A stretch of 64,000 nucleotides of DNA, taken from assembly GCA_021151665.1 (NCBI GenBank), contig JAGKWW010000003.1:1-64000 (forward strand), written 5' to 3'. Both the position numbers and the translations under genes were made by a program. The notes beneath the pieces were generated by a model, which saw only the letters and a program-made list of their open reading frames with translations, made no database searches and was not told the DNA's origin. The DNA is from Flavobacteriaceae bacterium. GTDB taxonomy: Bacteria > Bacteroidota > Bacteroidia > Flavobacteriales > Flavobacteriaceae. Positions within the stretch are counted from its first letter, which is position 1. Every line of letters starts with the position of its first letter. This document shows positions 33,507-42,407 of the stretch, one piece after another.

Positions 33507-34346
33507 CTATAAATCCCTTTTCTTCAATATCCTGTACGACATTAACATAAAGAAAGCGGTCCAGAACAGCGCGATGGCAATTTCATACCAGTGCACGCCA
33601 TAAAACTTCTGGGTCACTGCGCCTGCCTGTGCGGTTTCGATAGCCTTTACGGCCTGAAAACGGCTAAATGGCTCTTTCAATAAATTCATGTTAGAGAACA
33701 TAGGGAAAAAGCCCATGATCTTGTCGGTTTGCTCAGCGTCGAGAATGATCTTCCAACGGAGTACGAGAAAAATAATGAACTCCGCCACATACCACATGAT
33801 CACGAAGCCTACCGCAAATGCCGAACGTTTTATCAGTATGCCAGCGAAAAGGCAGAACGTAAAGAAAAAGAAAAGCTTAAGGAGGTAGTACAGCATGTAA
33901 GACACATCGGTAAAAACAATCGATGTTTCGTTATACGATGAGAAGCTATAGCCCAAAATCAGCGTCATTACAAAAAGGAACAGGGTAGAGGCAACCGAAA
34001 GCAGCGCTACCGTAAGCAACTTGCTCTGCAGCATTTCTTTCTTGCTCAGGCCGTCAATCAGGTTTTGCTTCAGGGTGCCGTAAGTATACTCGTTAGCAAT
34101 CATAGAAACGATCACCAGGGCAAGAAACAGCTTGAAAACATCGGCGATATAGGTATTGAAATGCCAGATGTAGGGGAAGTTGAAGATGCCCTGGTCGGCC
34201 AGGCGGAAATCGATACCCAGGAACTTAAAGTTGACCGATGCAAGCAAAGCGATAAACGAAAGCAGGATAAAATAAGAAAGCACCAGCACTTTGGAGGCGC
34301 GGTTGAGCCACAGCTTTTGCAGCTCTATATAAAGAAGTCGTTTCAT
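33507..34346 (-). CDS. ABC-2 type transporter permease
   Basis: A 279-residue inner-membrane protein with six predicted helices and a long first periplasmic loop. The segment ANEYTYGTLKQNLIDGLSKKE is the usual ABC-2 coupling region (YxxGTLxxxLxxGxSR). It is encoded 14 bp downstream of its ATPase, and the pair forms an exporter. Substrate is unknown; similar pairs export lantibiotic-type peptides or maintain the envelope in Bacteroidota. Confidence 0.8.
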   Translation of the reverse strand: MKRLLYIELQKLWLNRASKVLVLSYFILLSFIALLASVNFKFLGIDFRLADQGIFNFPYIWHFNTYIADVFKLFLALVIVSMIANEYTYGTLKQNLIDGLSKKEMLQSKLLTVALLSVASTLFLFVMTLILGYSFSSYNETSIVFTDVSYMLYYLLKLFFFFTFCLFAGILIKRSAFAVGFVIMWYVAEFIIFLVLRWKIILDAEQTDKIMGFFPMFSNMNLLKEPFSRFQAVKAIETAQAGAVTQKFYGVHWYEIAIALFWTAFFMLMSYRILKKRDL

Positions 34347-34360
34347 GGTTTCAGGTAGGG

Positions 34361-35266
34361 TTAGTTAGCGTAATGGTTTGCGGTAAGCTGCAGGAACTGC
34401 TCTTCGAGGCTGTGCTGTTTCTTTACCAGCATGCCCAGGCAGATTCCTTTTTCAAAAAGCATACGGTTAAGGTCTTCCGGCTCAAGAGGGGCGGAAGGGT
34501 AGGCACAGAGTTTTCCCTCATGTTCTTCGATTGATGTAAACAGCCCTGTTTGCGACAATGCAGTTTTGAGCGCCGCGTTATCGTTAGCCCTCAACTCGAA
34601 ATAACCTTCGCCTGCTGTCATTCCGCTTACGCTGCCGGTATAGAGCACCACGCCTTTTTGAAGCACCACCACATGGCTGCACACTTTCTCTACCTCGTCC
34701 AGCAGGTGAGAGGCGAGCAGTATCGTGGTTCCCTGCGATGCAATAACCCCGATAAGGTCGCGTATCTGGCGGATGCCTTGGGGGTCAAGGCCGTTGGTGG
34801 GTTCGTCAAGGATTAGTATTTCCGGGTCATTCAGTAAGGCGGACGCAATGGCCAGGCGCTGCTTCATCCCTAGGGAAAAGGTGCGGAACTTGCTGTCTTT
34901 GCGCTCCAGGAGGCCCACGAGCTCCAGCTTTTCATTGATCTTGCTATACGGTGCGCCCTTAATGCGGCATACCAGCTTCAGGTTGTCATAGGCGCTCATG
35001 TATGGGTAAAAGTTGGGCCGCTCTATTATGGCGCCTACTTTTTTCAGGGCATCATGCGTTTCCATGCGGCCGCCGAACCAGCTATACGAGCCGGAGGTTT
35101 TGTTGACTACATTGAGGATGATGCCCAGGGTGGTGCTCTTACCGCTGCCGTTGGGGCCGAGGATGCCGTACACGTTGCCCTTTTTTATTTCGAACGACGC
35201 ATTTTTTACGGCGTGCACTTTGCCGAAACGCTTATCGAGGTTGCTGATGGTTAGGATGGTTTCCAA
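34361..35266 (-). CDS. ABC exporter ATP-binding protein
   Basis: A 301-residue ATPase for the adjacent permease. Walker A GPNGSGKST, Q-loop region, signature FSLGMKQRLAIA, Walker B ILILDEPTNGLDP and H-loop LLASHLLDE are all present, followed by a CcmA/DrrA-like C-terminal extension of about 90 residues. The start is TTG at 35266 (METILTIS): no ATG or GTG lies between it and the upstream in-frame stop, and the next Met would remove part of the fold. Confidence 0.85.
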   Translation of the reverse strand: METILTISNLDKRFGKVHAVKNASFEIKKGNVYGILGPNGSGKSTTLGIILNVVNKTSGSYSWFGGRMETHDALKKVGAIIERPNFYPYMSAYDNLKLVCRIKGAPYSKINEKLELVGLLERKDSKFRTFSLGMKQRLAIASALLNDPEILILDEPTNGLDPQGIRQIRDLIGVIASQGTTILLASHLLDEVEKVCSHVVVLQKGVVLYTGSVSGMTAGEGYFELRANDNAALKTALSQTGLFTSIEEHEGKLCAYPSAPLEPEDLNRMLFEKGICLGMLVKKQHSLEEQFLQLTANHYAN

Positions 35267-35328
35267 TGGATATGGGTTTGTTTAATAAGTAGGACGAACA
35301 CCCAAACATTTTGTTACCAAAAATTTTA

Positions 35329-35399
35329 AAATGGCGGATTTTCCGCAATAGGATAAAAGTAAATTTTACTAATTTTCCCATTAAACGCATTAAGATGAA
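35329..35399 (+). repeat. Duplicated leader, copy 1
   Basis: This 71-bp stretch directly precedes and includes the start codon of the DUF6705-like gene at 35395. It contains two small perfect palindromes: GCGGATTTTCCGC (35334-35346) and AGTAAATTTTACT (35358-35370). It recurs upstream of the next gene at 36095-36167 with both palindromes unchanged. Confidence 0.75.
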
Positions 35400-36000
35400 T
35401 GTCATCGTTCGCTGGTATTTTTTCATTGTAGTATTAGCCTTTGTTCAGGCGAACGCACAAGACCTTCCGGTGTTGAGTACTACATCATTATCTTCTCCGG
35501 GCAGGAGTTATGGAACCAACGGAAATTACGCAAAAGATTACCATAACCTGCGTGGGCCTTACGTTGGTACATGGCGATATAACCAGGGTGGCGTCAATCT
35601 TATTATTAAAATGTCAAAATTGGATAAGGTTCTCAATAAAATAGAATATCAAGGTGTAGTTTCGAGATATAACTACAAGGATAAATTGGAACTGCGATAT
35701 AGACTTGTAGTAAACGGAACGGTGTTGTTTGACAATCTAACTACCGGTAATGTAGATCCAATCACTTCGTATGGTATTGCAAGGGCTGGTTATGATTTAA
35801 ATGGACGGATTTTAGACCACACACGTAATGTTGTGGGTAGTTTTACTGCGAAGAGCGTGATGATAAGTGGCCAAAAAAAAATGTTATTCAATTTATATCT
35901 TGGCAATTACACTATGATTAACCCTCGCTCTTACTATCAGGATGGGCAGCCGCTTTTTAGCATTCCTACCGGGGAAATTGAAATGGTAAAGATTGATTAA
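35395..36000 (+). CDS. DUF6705-like secreted protein
   Basis: A 201-residue exported protein (signal peptide ending FVQANAQ). It shows the pattern of the flavobacterial DUF6705 family: a YVGTWRYNQGGVNLIIKMSK strand pair, a RYRLVVNG segment, then a glycan-like GxFTAKSVM region and a C-terminal PTGEIEMVKID. Function is unknown. The start is set at 35395, where the signal peptide begins and the duplicated leader ends. It is followed by a hairpin terminator and by a diverged second family member. Confidence 0.6.
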   Translation: MNVIVRWYFFIVVLAFVQANAQDLPVLSTTSLSSPGRSYGTNGNYAKDYHNLRGPYVGTWRYNQGGVNLIIKMSKLDKVLNKIEYQGVVSRYNYKDKLELRYRLVVNGTVLFDNLTTGNVDPITSYGIARAGYDLNGRILDHTRNVVGSFTAKSVMISGQKKMLFNLYLGNYTMINPRSYYQDGQPLFSIPTGEIEMVKID

Positions 36001-36024
36001 TAATACCGAATTAAATTTACAGCA

Positions 36025-36047
36025 ACCGCCTTCGGGCGGTTTTTTTT
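36025..36047 (+). terminator. Rho-independent terminator
   Basis: ACCGCC-TTCG-GGCGGT hairpin followed by a run of T residues, downstream of the gene at 35395-36000. Confidence 0.85.
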
Positions 36048-36094
36048 ATATGTACAGCGTCAGGCCAAATAACTGGTTGGTGACTATTAATAAT

Positions 36095-36167
36095 AAATGG
36101 CGGATTTTCCGCAATGTGGTAAAAGTAAATTTTACTTATTTCCCAATGTTAAACAGATTAAGATGAA
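36095..36167 (+). repeat. Duplicated leader, copy 2
   Basis: Copy of the leader at 35329-35399, with both palindromes intact (36100-36112 and 36124-36136). The copied start codon at 36163 now opens only a seven-codon frame (MKEENCN) that stops at 36184-36186, 1 bp before the true start at 36188. Confidence 0.75.
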
Positions 36168-36187
36168 AGAAGAAAATTGCAATTAAT

Positions 36188-36814
36188 ATGAAGATCAAAT
36201 TAATAATTATAAATATTTTAATGAGTGCAGCCCTATATGGACAATCGCCTATTTACCCAATTTTTCAAAATTCTACGTCAAGGAATGTTCAAGGGGCTTG
36301 GTATAAGGATATAAACGGGGACTATAATTCCTATATCGGCACATGGAAATATGAGAACAATGGCGTCGTTCTTACCCTGAAACTTGAAAAAATGCTTCAG
36401 TATTTTGATCCTGAATATTTGACTTATGAAGATTTCGTTGTAGGTGAATACCGGTATGTAGTAAACAATGTTGAAAAAATAAATACCCTCAGCAATTTTA
36501 ATCTCGGTTTGACAAATCCATATCGCTACAATCTGTTTGGCTCAGCTATCAACACAGCCGAAAATTTTCCGGAATGTTCCAGTTGCCAGCCATTTGAAAA
36601 GCGTTTATTAATGATGTTTAATGACCCGTCGCTTACTAACACTGAGGGTCTGAGTGGACAATTGGTCATTAGAAGAATAGTTAATTCAACACCACCCAAG
36701 ATTGAAGTATGGCTTAAACAGGAAGGTAATATTTATTACGAAGCAGGTAGCCCACAGCCCGTTGATGCCTTTACAGTACCGTGGGGCACTTATGTACTCA
36801 CCAAAGTAGAATAG
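36188..36814 (+). CDS. DUF6705 family secreted protein
   Basis: A 208-residue exported protein (signal peptide ending AALYGQ) with the clearest DUF6705 pattern: YIGTWKYENNGVVLTLKLEK, then VGEYRYVVNNVEKINTLSNF, a CSSCQPFEKRLLMMFNDP motif and a C-terminal PWGTYVLTKVE. The two Cys could form a disulfide outside the cell. It is a paralogue of the gene at 35395, with its own duplicated leader and an almost identical terminator. The start at 36188 lies right after a seven-codon upstream frame, which could couple its translation. Confidence 0.7.
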   Translation: MKIKLIIINILMSAALYGQSPIYPIFQNSTSRNVQGAWYKDINGDYNSYIGTWKYENNGVVLTLKLEKMLQYFDPEYLTYEDFVVGEYRYVVNNVEKINTLSNFNLGLTNPYRYNLFGSAINTAENFPECSSCQPFEKRLLMMFNDPSLTNTEGLSGQLVIRRIVNSTPPKIEVWLKQEGNIYYEAGSPQPVDAFTVPWGTYVLTKVE

Positions 36815-36818
36815 TACT

Positions 36819-36840
36819 AACCGCCTCCGGGCGGTTTTTT
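36819..36840 (+). terminator. Rho-independent terminator
   Basis: AACCGCC-TCCG-GGCGGTT hairpin followed by T residues; near copy of the terminator at 36025-36047. Confidence 0.85.
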
Positions 36841-36976
36841 ATTAGTATATCGACATGTAGTTACAATCCATAAATATTATATCAGTTTTTCTCATCGTAT
36901 TCCTCGTGAGTAATCTTTCGGTAATCTCTAACAGTCCAACTGTCTAAAAAATTTAACAGTCTAACAATCCAACAAT

Positions 36977-39133
36977 CTATAAATTATCCAGTTGATTGGT
37001 TTTCTTGTCGCTGCTGATGGTCCAGAAGAAGCCTACAAAGAAGAACCGGCTGGCGGGCTGTGTTACGGCCTGGCGCGGGTAGACGCCGTTGGCATCGGGG
37101 TTGTTGGCATAGTTGTAACCAAAGATGTTGTCGCTTCCCAAAACATTTGAAACCGAGAAGTAAAGTATCTTCTGCTGGCTTAGCAGGTAGGCCCAGCTCA
37201 GGCTCAGGTTGTTGTAGCTTTTGGTTTTCCCGGCCATGAATTGCTGCTGGTTCGGGTCGTTGTAAGGGCGCCCGGAATTATAGGAATACGTTACCCCAAG
37301 CTGCGACCGCAGGCTATTGATCCAGTATTTGCCCACGATAGAGAAGTTGTGCTTAGCGATATAGGAAGGTGTAACACCGTACGCGTAGTTTTTGTAATCC
37401 CGCTCGCTGTCTATATAAGAGTACGAGATCCAGTAGTCTACACCTTTCACAGTCTTATTATCCCTCCAGAAAAGGTCGATCCCTTTGGCAAAGCCGCTTC
37501 CGCCATTGGTGTAAACGCTGTTATATTGCGGAGTGCTAGTGTTATACTTTACGAGGTTGGCATAATCTTTATAGTAAAGTTCGGCGCGCAGTGTCCTGCC
37601 ATCGTTATTGTACATATAATTAAAGATGTAATGCGAAGTCTTTTCGTGCTCAAAGGCGGTGCTGTATTTCAGGTAGTCTTGTTTCGGCGCCTGGTAAAAG
37701 TCGCCATACGCCAGCGAGAACTGACCGTTGTCGCTCACCTTATACGCAAGGGCGGCACGGGGCTCTATGGTACCTTGTTTCAGCACTTCGGCATAGCTCG
37801 CGCGAAGCCCTGCTTTGAGCGCAAAATTCTTGGTAAAAAAGATATCGCCCTCAGCATACACCGCCCCAATGTTGCTGTTGTAACCGCTGTTAAAAGCAAA
37901 GCCTGAAACTTCGGAGTATTTTTCGCTGAAGTCGGTAACAAAGCCATCGGCACCAAAGGTAAGCCTCGCTTTCTCACTGAATTTCTTGCTCAACTTTAGT
38001 TTTAGATGTGCGGTGTTTTCATCATTATTTACATTGTTGGTATCCAGGCCAATGTCATTTCGGCTGTAGCCGTAGCCGAGGCCGGCAAACAACGTCCACT
38101 GCACGCCGAACATCCCTTTGTACGAAGTGTTCATGTAAAGGTTATTGTTTTTCATATCCACGCGTACCGGTGCAGGCGAATTGATATCTTCCTGGTCAAG
38201 GCTGAAATCAGCATGGTCAAATGCCGCATAAAATTTCAGCAGGCCATTGTTGTTAAACCGGTAACGAAATACGCTTTCGCCGGAAAGCGACTGGTAGGGC
38301 TTGTTCCAGTGCACATTTTGCGGAACTATCCATTGATAAGGTTGTAGATTAATGTAGGCGGTATTAACGCTGAGTGAGCTTTTCTCCCATTTTTCAGTAT
38401 GCCCCACGCCGCCGCCTACCGTCATAACCGAAACCTCGGTTTGTTCCTGTGCCGGCTCATCTACGGTATTGAGCAGCAGCACGCTGGACAATGCTTCGCC
38501 ATACTCGGCCGAGTAACCTCCTGTAGAGAAAGTCATCCCTTTAAATAAAAAGGGGGAAAAGCGCCCGCGGGTTGGGATATTGTTCGCCGATGCACCATAA
38601 GGCTGCGCCACACGGATACCGTCTACAAACGTTTGTGTTTCATCCGACTCGCCACCACGTACAAACAGCCTGCCGCTTTCGCCAACGGTTTGCGTACCGG
38701 GAAGCGTTTGCAGTGCTGCCACGATATTGCCGGCAGAGCCCGCCGTGGTCACTATATCCAACGGCTTAAGGGCGGTGGTTTTGGTATTATCGCCTGCACT
38801 GAAGCTTCCGGCGGAAATCACTACCGCGTCGAGCGTATTTACATTTTCGCTAAGCGAATAATCTTTCGGCTTATAGTCTTCAACCACAAAATCGATTCGT
38901 ACATCATCATGGCCGAGAAAAGTGATGACCAGCACCTGTGCTCCTTTTTCGGTGGTTTCAAATGAAAAGGCGCCGTCAGCTCCCGTGGTGGCGCCATCAT
39001 AGGTGCCGTCGATGTATACGTTGGCTGCCGGAACGGGCTTGCCTTTTTCGTCCCTTACGATACCCGAAATAGTTACCTGCCCAAAAGCAGCCCATGAGGC
39101 AAGAAAGATAAAAAATGTAAACAGTGGTTTCAT
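36977..39133 (-). CDS. TonB-dependent receptor with carboxypeptidase-like N-terminal domain
   Basis: A 718-residue outer-membrane receptor. Signal peptide ending AAFGQ, then a CarboxypepD_reg-like domain (TISGIVRDEKGKPVPAANVYI, residues 21-105), a plug with VVISAGSFSAG and the RLFVRGGESDETQTFVDGI core, and a beta-barrel ending in FFVGFFWTIS with an unusual extra tail (SDKKTNQLDNL) instead of a terminal Phe. There is no SusD partner, so polysaccharide uptake by a SusCD pair is unlikely; ferric siderophore or small-molecule uptake is possible. No riboswitch or other clue to substrate was seen. Confidence 0.85.
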   Translation of the reverse strand: MKPLFTFFIFLASWAAFGQVTISGIVRDEKGKPVPAANVYIDGTYDGATTGADGAFSFETTEKGAQVLVITFLGHDDVRIDFVVEDYKPKDYSLSENVNTLDAVVISAGSFSAGDNTKTTALKPLDIVTTAGSAGNIVAALQTLPGTQTVGESGRLFVRGGESDETQTFVDGIRVAQPYGASANNIPTRGRFSPFLFKGMTFSTGGYSAEYGEALSSVLLLNTVDEPAQEQTEVSVMTVGGGVGHTEKWEKSSLSVNTAYINLQPYQWIVPQNVHWNKPYQSLSGESVFRYRFNNNGLLKFYAAFDHADFSLDQEDINSPAPVRVDMKNNNLYMNTSYKGMFGVQWTLFAGLGYGYSRNDIGLDTNNVNNDENTAHLKLKLSKKFSEKARLTFGADGFVTDFSEKYSEVSGFAFNSGYNSNIGAVYAEGDIFFTKNFALKAGLRASYAEVLKQGTIEPRAALAYKVSDNGQFSLAYGDFYQAPKQDYLKYSTAFEHEKTSHYIFNYMYNNDGRTLRAELYYKDYANLVKYNTSTPQYNSVYTNGGSGFAKGIDLFWRDNKTVKGVDYWISYSYIDSERDYKNYAYGVTPSYIAKHNFSIVGKYWINSLRSQLGVTYSYNSGRPYNDPNQQQFMAGKTKSYNNLSLSWAYLLSQQKILYFSVSNVLGSDNIFGYNYANNPDANGVYPRQAVTQPASRFFFVGFFWTISSDKKTNQLDNL

Positions 39134-39273
39134 GTTGGTTGGTTTTGTTGCAGCAAAGGTGCGTTGCCCGTTTTAAACTAAATAAAAAAAACTACCGAAT
39201 TGTAAAATTGGGCGGACGAACTGCAACGGCAAAGTTTATAGTTAAAAAAAAAGCATGTGCAACATTGCGGATG

Positions 39274-39281
39274 TATTTTTG
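39274..39281 (+). promoter_or_regulatory. -7 promoter element (TATTTTTG)
   Basis: TAnnTTTG match 15 bp upstream of the ClC start at 39296. It excludes the earlier in-frame ATG at 39257 as a start. Confidence 0.5.
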
Positions 39282-39295
39282 TAAAAACAAGTTTC

Positions 39296-40558
39296 ATGAG
39301 AAGTTTTAGATACACGGCCATGCTGTGCGGTGTTTCCGCTTTTATAGGAGTTATGGCTTCACTGCTGGCTACCCTGTTAAAGCATCTTACCGAACACTAT
39401 GAAGAGCGGCTTTTTGCCCGGGCAGGCGTGCAGCCACTCCTTTATCTTTTGTTTCCTGCCATTGGCCTGGTGCTGATATTTTTGTTAAGAAGCTATGTGT
39501 TCCGCAGGAAGGAAAATAGAGGCATAAAGGAAGTCCTGGACAGCACCAAATCGGGTAGAAGGATACCATCGTATAAAATTGCATCGCACTTTGTCAACGG
39601 GCTGCTAACGGTTAGTTTTGGAGGTAGTACCGGAATCGAGGTTTCTACCGTGGTGTCATCTGCGGCTATCGGTTCACTGGCACAGCAGCGCCAGCCCCTC
39701 TTTCGTAAATACGGAACCGAACTCATCTGCGCCGGCATTGCTGCGGGTGTGACGGCGCTCTTTGCGAGTCCGTTAGCGGGCCTGTTCTTCGCCTGGGAAG
39801 TGATCTACAAGCGCACCGGCAAAATGTTTATTGCTACGGTTGTCCCGGCAGTTGCGACTGCGACTTTATTTTTGGAACTTCTGGGCGAAGTGCCTGTCTT
39901 TTCGCTTCACATCACGCAATGGCATCTGTATGCACTGCCGTATTTTATTTTGCTGGGCGTTGTATGCGGAATCAACGGCGTTTACCTTACCCGATGTATA
40001 CTGTTCATCAAGTCGGTATTCGCAAAAATAAAAGCCTCGCATTACAGGATTGCATTGGCAGCGCTTATTATCGGGCTGATGGTGATGGCCCTGCCACAGC
40101 TTTACGGGGATGGGTACCACGCGCTGAAGCACTTTTTTGCGGGCGCTAACACGATGGCTTACTCACCACTGCTAGTACTTAGTTTGCTCGGGATTATTTT
40201 ACTAAAACCTGTTATTACATCGGTCACCCTTTCCGGTGGAGGAGATGGCGGGGTATTTGCGCCGGGGTTGTTCATTGGCGCATTTTTAGGCCTGCTGATT
40301 GCTTTGGTTCTCAATACTTTTTTTGATGCGGGCGTAATTCCGCTCAACTTTATGGCGGCGGGGATGGCCGCTATGCTCAGCGCCAGCATCCATGCGCCGC
40401 TCACGGCCTTGTTCCTTACCTGTAGCCTTTCGGGTGGGTATACGCTTTTTGTGCCTTTGCTCACAGCAACCTTAGTTGCGCGTTATACTGCAAAAACGAT
40501 CTATCCTTATAATGTTTACACTTACCCTGTAGCCGCCTATGCCAGTCAGAAGGATTAA
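39296..40558 (+). CDS. ClC-family chloride channel/transporter (divergent)
   Basis: A 420-residue ClC membrane protein with about ten helices and the C-terminal family motif GGGDGGVFAPGLFIGA. Two functional motifs differ from the textbook form. The GSGIPE anion loop is NRGIKE (residues 74-79), and the GREGP gate is GGSTGIE (109-115), with Thr112 at the gating-glutamate position. This suggests altered selectivity or gating. ATG at 39296 follows a -7 element, giving a natural N-terminus. Its end overlaps the next gene by 20 bp. Confidence 0.85.
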   Translation: MRSFRYTAMLCGVSAFIGVMASLLATLLKHLTEHYEERLFARAGVQPLLYLLFPAIGLVLIFLLRSYVFRRKENRGIKEVLDSTKSGRRIPSYKIASHFVNGLLTVSFGGSTGIEVSTVVSSAAIGSLAQQRQPLFRKYGTELICAGIAAGVTALFASPLAGLFFAWEVIYKRTGKMFIATVVPAVATATLFLELLGEVPVFSLHITQWHLYALPYFILLGVVCGINGVYLTRCILFIKSVFAKIKASHYRIALAALIIGLMVMALPQLYGDGYHALKHFFAGANTMAYSPLLVLSLLGIILLKPVITSVTLSGGGDGGVFAPGLFIGAFLGLLIALVLNTFFDAGVIPLNFMAAGMAAMLSASIHAPLTALFLTCSLSGGYTLFVPLLTATLVARYTAKTIYPYNVYTYPVAAYASQKD

Positions 40559-41150
40559 AAGGGGTTACCGCGCGGCAAGGTATGTGCTGTACCGCGAAAC
40601 GCTGGTCGACTTTAAAGAGCATTTCTGGGCCTTTGTGGGTTCGTTTACAGGCCTGGGCATCATTGCCTGGCTGCAATACCACACGGTGGGCGGACAGGAC
40701 GCTGTTTACCTCATCGGGTCGTTTGGCGCCTCGTGTGTTTTGGTATACGGAGTTATCCAGAGCCCGCTTGCACAGCCACGAAACCTGGTAGGCGGCCATC
40801 TTGTATCTGCCCTTGTTGGTGTTACCATACAAAAACTACTGCCCGACACCATATGGCTGGCGGCACCGCTGGCCGTTTCGTTATCCATTGTAGTGATGCA
40901 GGTTACACAAACGCTTCACCCTCCGGGCGGTGCAACGGCGCTCATAGCAGTTACAGGAGGCGGGAAGATAATTTCTTTGGGATATGCTTATGTGCTAAAT
41001 CCTGTTCTAACGGGCACATTTATATTGCTGGCCTGCGCCCTGATATTCAATAACCTTACACCGAACAGGCGCTATCCCACGGAAATAGCGTCCGCCAGGA
41101 TAAAGCGGCAGCACCGTTTTTTATTTTCAAAATTTCGCAGGAGGCCATGA
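40539..41150 (+). CDS. HPP family membrane protein
   Basis: A 203-residue four-helix membrane protein with the family's signature TLHPPGGATALIAVTGG. Characterised HPP proteins in cyanobacteria and chloroplasts transport nitrite. The start overlaps the ClC gene by 20 bp, so the two are translated from one message and may handle related anions. The acidic/basic tail after the last helix is short and there is no CBS domain. Confidence 0.85.
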   Translation: MPVRRIKRGYRAARYVLYRETLVDFKEHFWAFVGSFTGLGIIAWLQYHTVGGQDAVYLIGSFGASCVLVYGVIQSPLAQPRNLVGGHLVSALVGVTIQKLLPDTIWLAAPLAVSLSIVVMQVTQTLHPPGGATALIAVTGGGKIISLGYAYVLNPVLTGTFILLACALIFNNLTPNRRYPTEIASARIKRQHRFLFSKFRRRP

Positions 41151-41216
41151 TGTTTTTTTTTGCTATTGCCCGTTTGATTCAGGAGTTGTACATTAGCCCC
41201 AAACCAATAAACCAAC

Positions 41217-42389
41217 ATGAAAAAAATTCTATCTGTCCTGCTGCTCATAGCGGCTTACGTTGTTACAGCACAAAATACCTTCCAGCCCGGTTATTATATT
41301 CTGAACGACGGAACCCGTATGACCTGCCTCATTAAGAACATTGCCTGGAAAGACAGCCCCAAGCAGTTTGAATATAAAGCAAGTGAGGGTTCTGAGGTTT
41401 TGGTACATACGATCACAGAAGTGCAGGAGTTTAGCGTGGATGAGGCTTACAAATTTCGCCGCTACGATATTAATTTAGACCGTTCGGCCACTACCCTTGA
41501 TGCGCTAAGCAGCCATCGCGAGCCGGAATGGAGCAAGGAGACCGCCTTCCTTAAAGTTCTTGTAGAAGGAAAATATAACCTGATGGAATTTGAGCAGGGC
41601 AACTTTAAAAAATTCTTTTACAGCGCGGGCGATCATCTTGCCACAGAGCAGCTTTTATATAAGCAATATATGCAGAACAGCGCGATACACGAGAACATCC
41701 GGTTCCGCCAACAGCTGTATAACCTGATGAAGGATAAGTGGGCCGACCCATCGCGGTTTGAGAAGATTGTGTATAAAAGAAACCCGTTGGTAGAATTGTT
41801 TACGGAGTATAACGGCAACGAAGCGAAAAACCTTACGGCGCGCCAAAATTCAGGGAAGATCCATTTTAAAGTCGTTGCCGAAGCGCGAATGGTATCTTTA
41901 GAAGTTGTTAGTCCGTCATCAATATACAGAACCTTCGAACTTGACAAAAAAACGGCATTTGCCGGAGGCTTGGAGGTAGAATATATAATGCCGTTCAATA
42001 ACGGTAAGTGGTCGATATTTGCAGCGCCTTCTTACCAGGCCTATACCAACAGCGGAACGTCGCCAGCTAACACAGCATTGAATCTTAAGTATAATACATT
42101 TGAAGTGCCGTTGGGTGTACGCCATTATTTTTTCCTGAATGCCGATTCGCGTATTTATGTTGAAGGCGCTTATGTATTAGCAAAAACGATTGGGAAGGCC
42201 AACCTCACGTTTGGAAACTACGACATTGAGCTCGCCAACGGCAGTAATGTGATGGCCGGGGCAGGATTTGCCTATAAAAAGTTTAACGCAGGGCTTAGAT
42301 ATACATTCAGTCGCGGATTGTCAACCTTTCAATACTGGAGTATTCAGTATTCCGGTATAGGGCTATCTGCAGGCTACCGCTTTCTGTAA
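41217..42389 (+). CDS. Outer-membrane-type protein of unknown function
   Basis: A 390-residue exported protein (signal peptide ending YVVTAQ). The N-terminal half begins PGYYILNDGTRMTCLIKN, a pattern common to Flavobacterium proteins of unknown role. The C-terminal 150 residues alternate like an eight-strand barrel (GGLEVEYIMPF, WSIFAAPSYQAY, FEVPLGVRHYFF, RIYVEGAYVLA, AGLRYTFSRG, GIGLSAGYRFL) and end in a hydrophobic Leu. Probably an outer-membrane porin-like protein. I do not recognise a specific function. Confidence 0.6.
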   Translation: MKKILSVLLLIAAYVVTAQNTFQPGYYILNDGTRMTCLIKNIAWKDSPKQFEYKASEGSEVLVHTITEVQEFSVDEAYKFRRYDINLDRSATTLDALSSHREPEWSKETAFLKVLVEGKYNLMEFEQGNFKKFFYSAGDHLATEQLLYKQYMQNSAIHENIRFRQQLYNLMKDKWADPSRFEKIVYKRNPLVELFTEYNGNEAKNLTARQNSGKIHFKVVAEARMVSLEVVSPSSIYRTFELDKKTAFAGGLEVEYIMPFNNGKWSIFAAPSYQAYTNSGTSPANTALNLKYNTFEVPLGVRHYFFLNADSRIYVEGAYVLAKTIGKANLTFGNYDIELANGSNVMAGAGFAYKKFNAGLRYTFSRGLSTFQYWSIQYSGIGLSAGYRFL

Positions 42390-42407
42390 TTACTAAAATA
42401 CACTACC

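Noticed and set aside
36927..36977. Short repeated words such as AACAGTCTAAC and AACAATCTA, possible CRISPR-like array
   Set aside because: The units are below 12 bases with no uniform spacers; they look like slippage-type sequence common in gaps of such genomes.
37241..37906. Open frame of 221 codons on the plus strand
   Set aside because: It lies fully inside the TonB receptor gene on the opposite strand and encodes no known pattern.
36977..39133. SusC/SusD polysaccharide-utilisation pair
   Set aside because: The receptor has a SusC-like N-terminal domain, but no SusD gene is adjacent and no glycoside hydrolase cluster follows.
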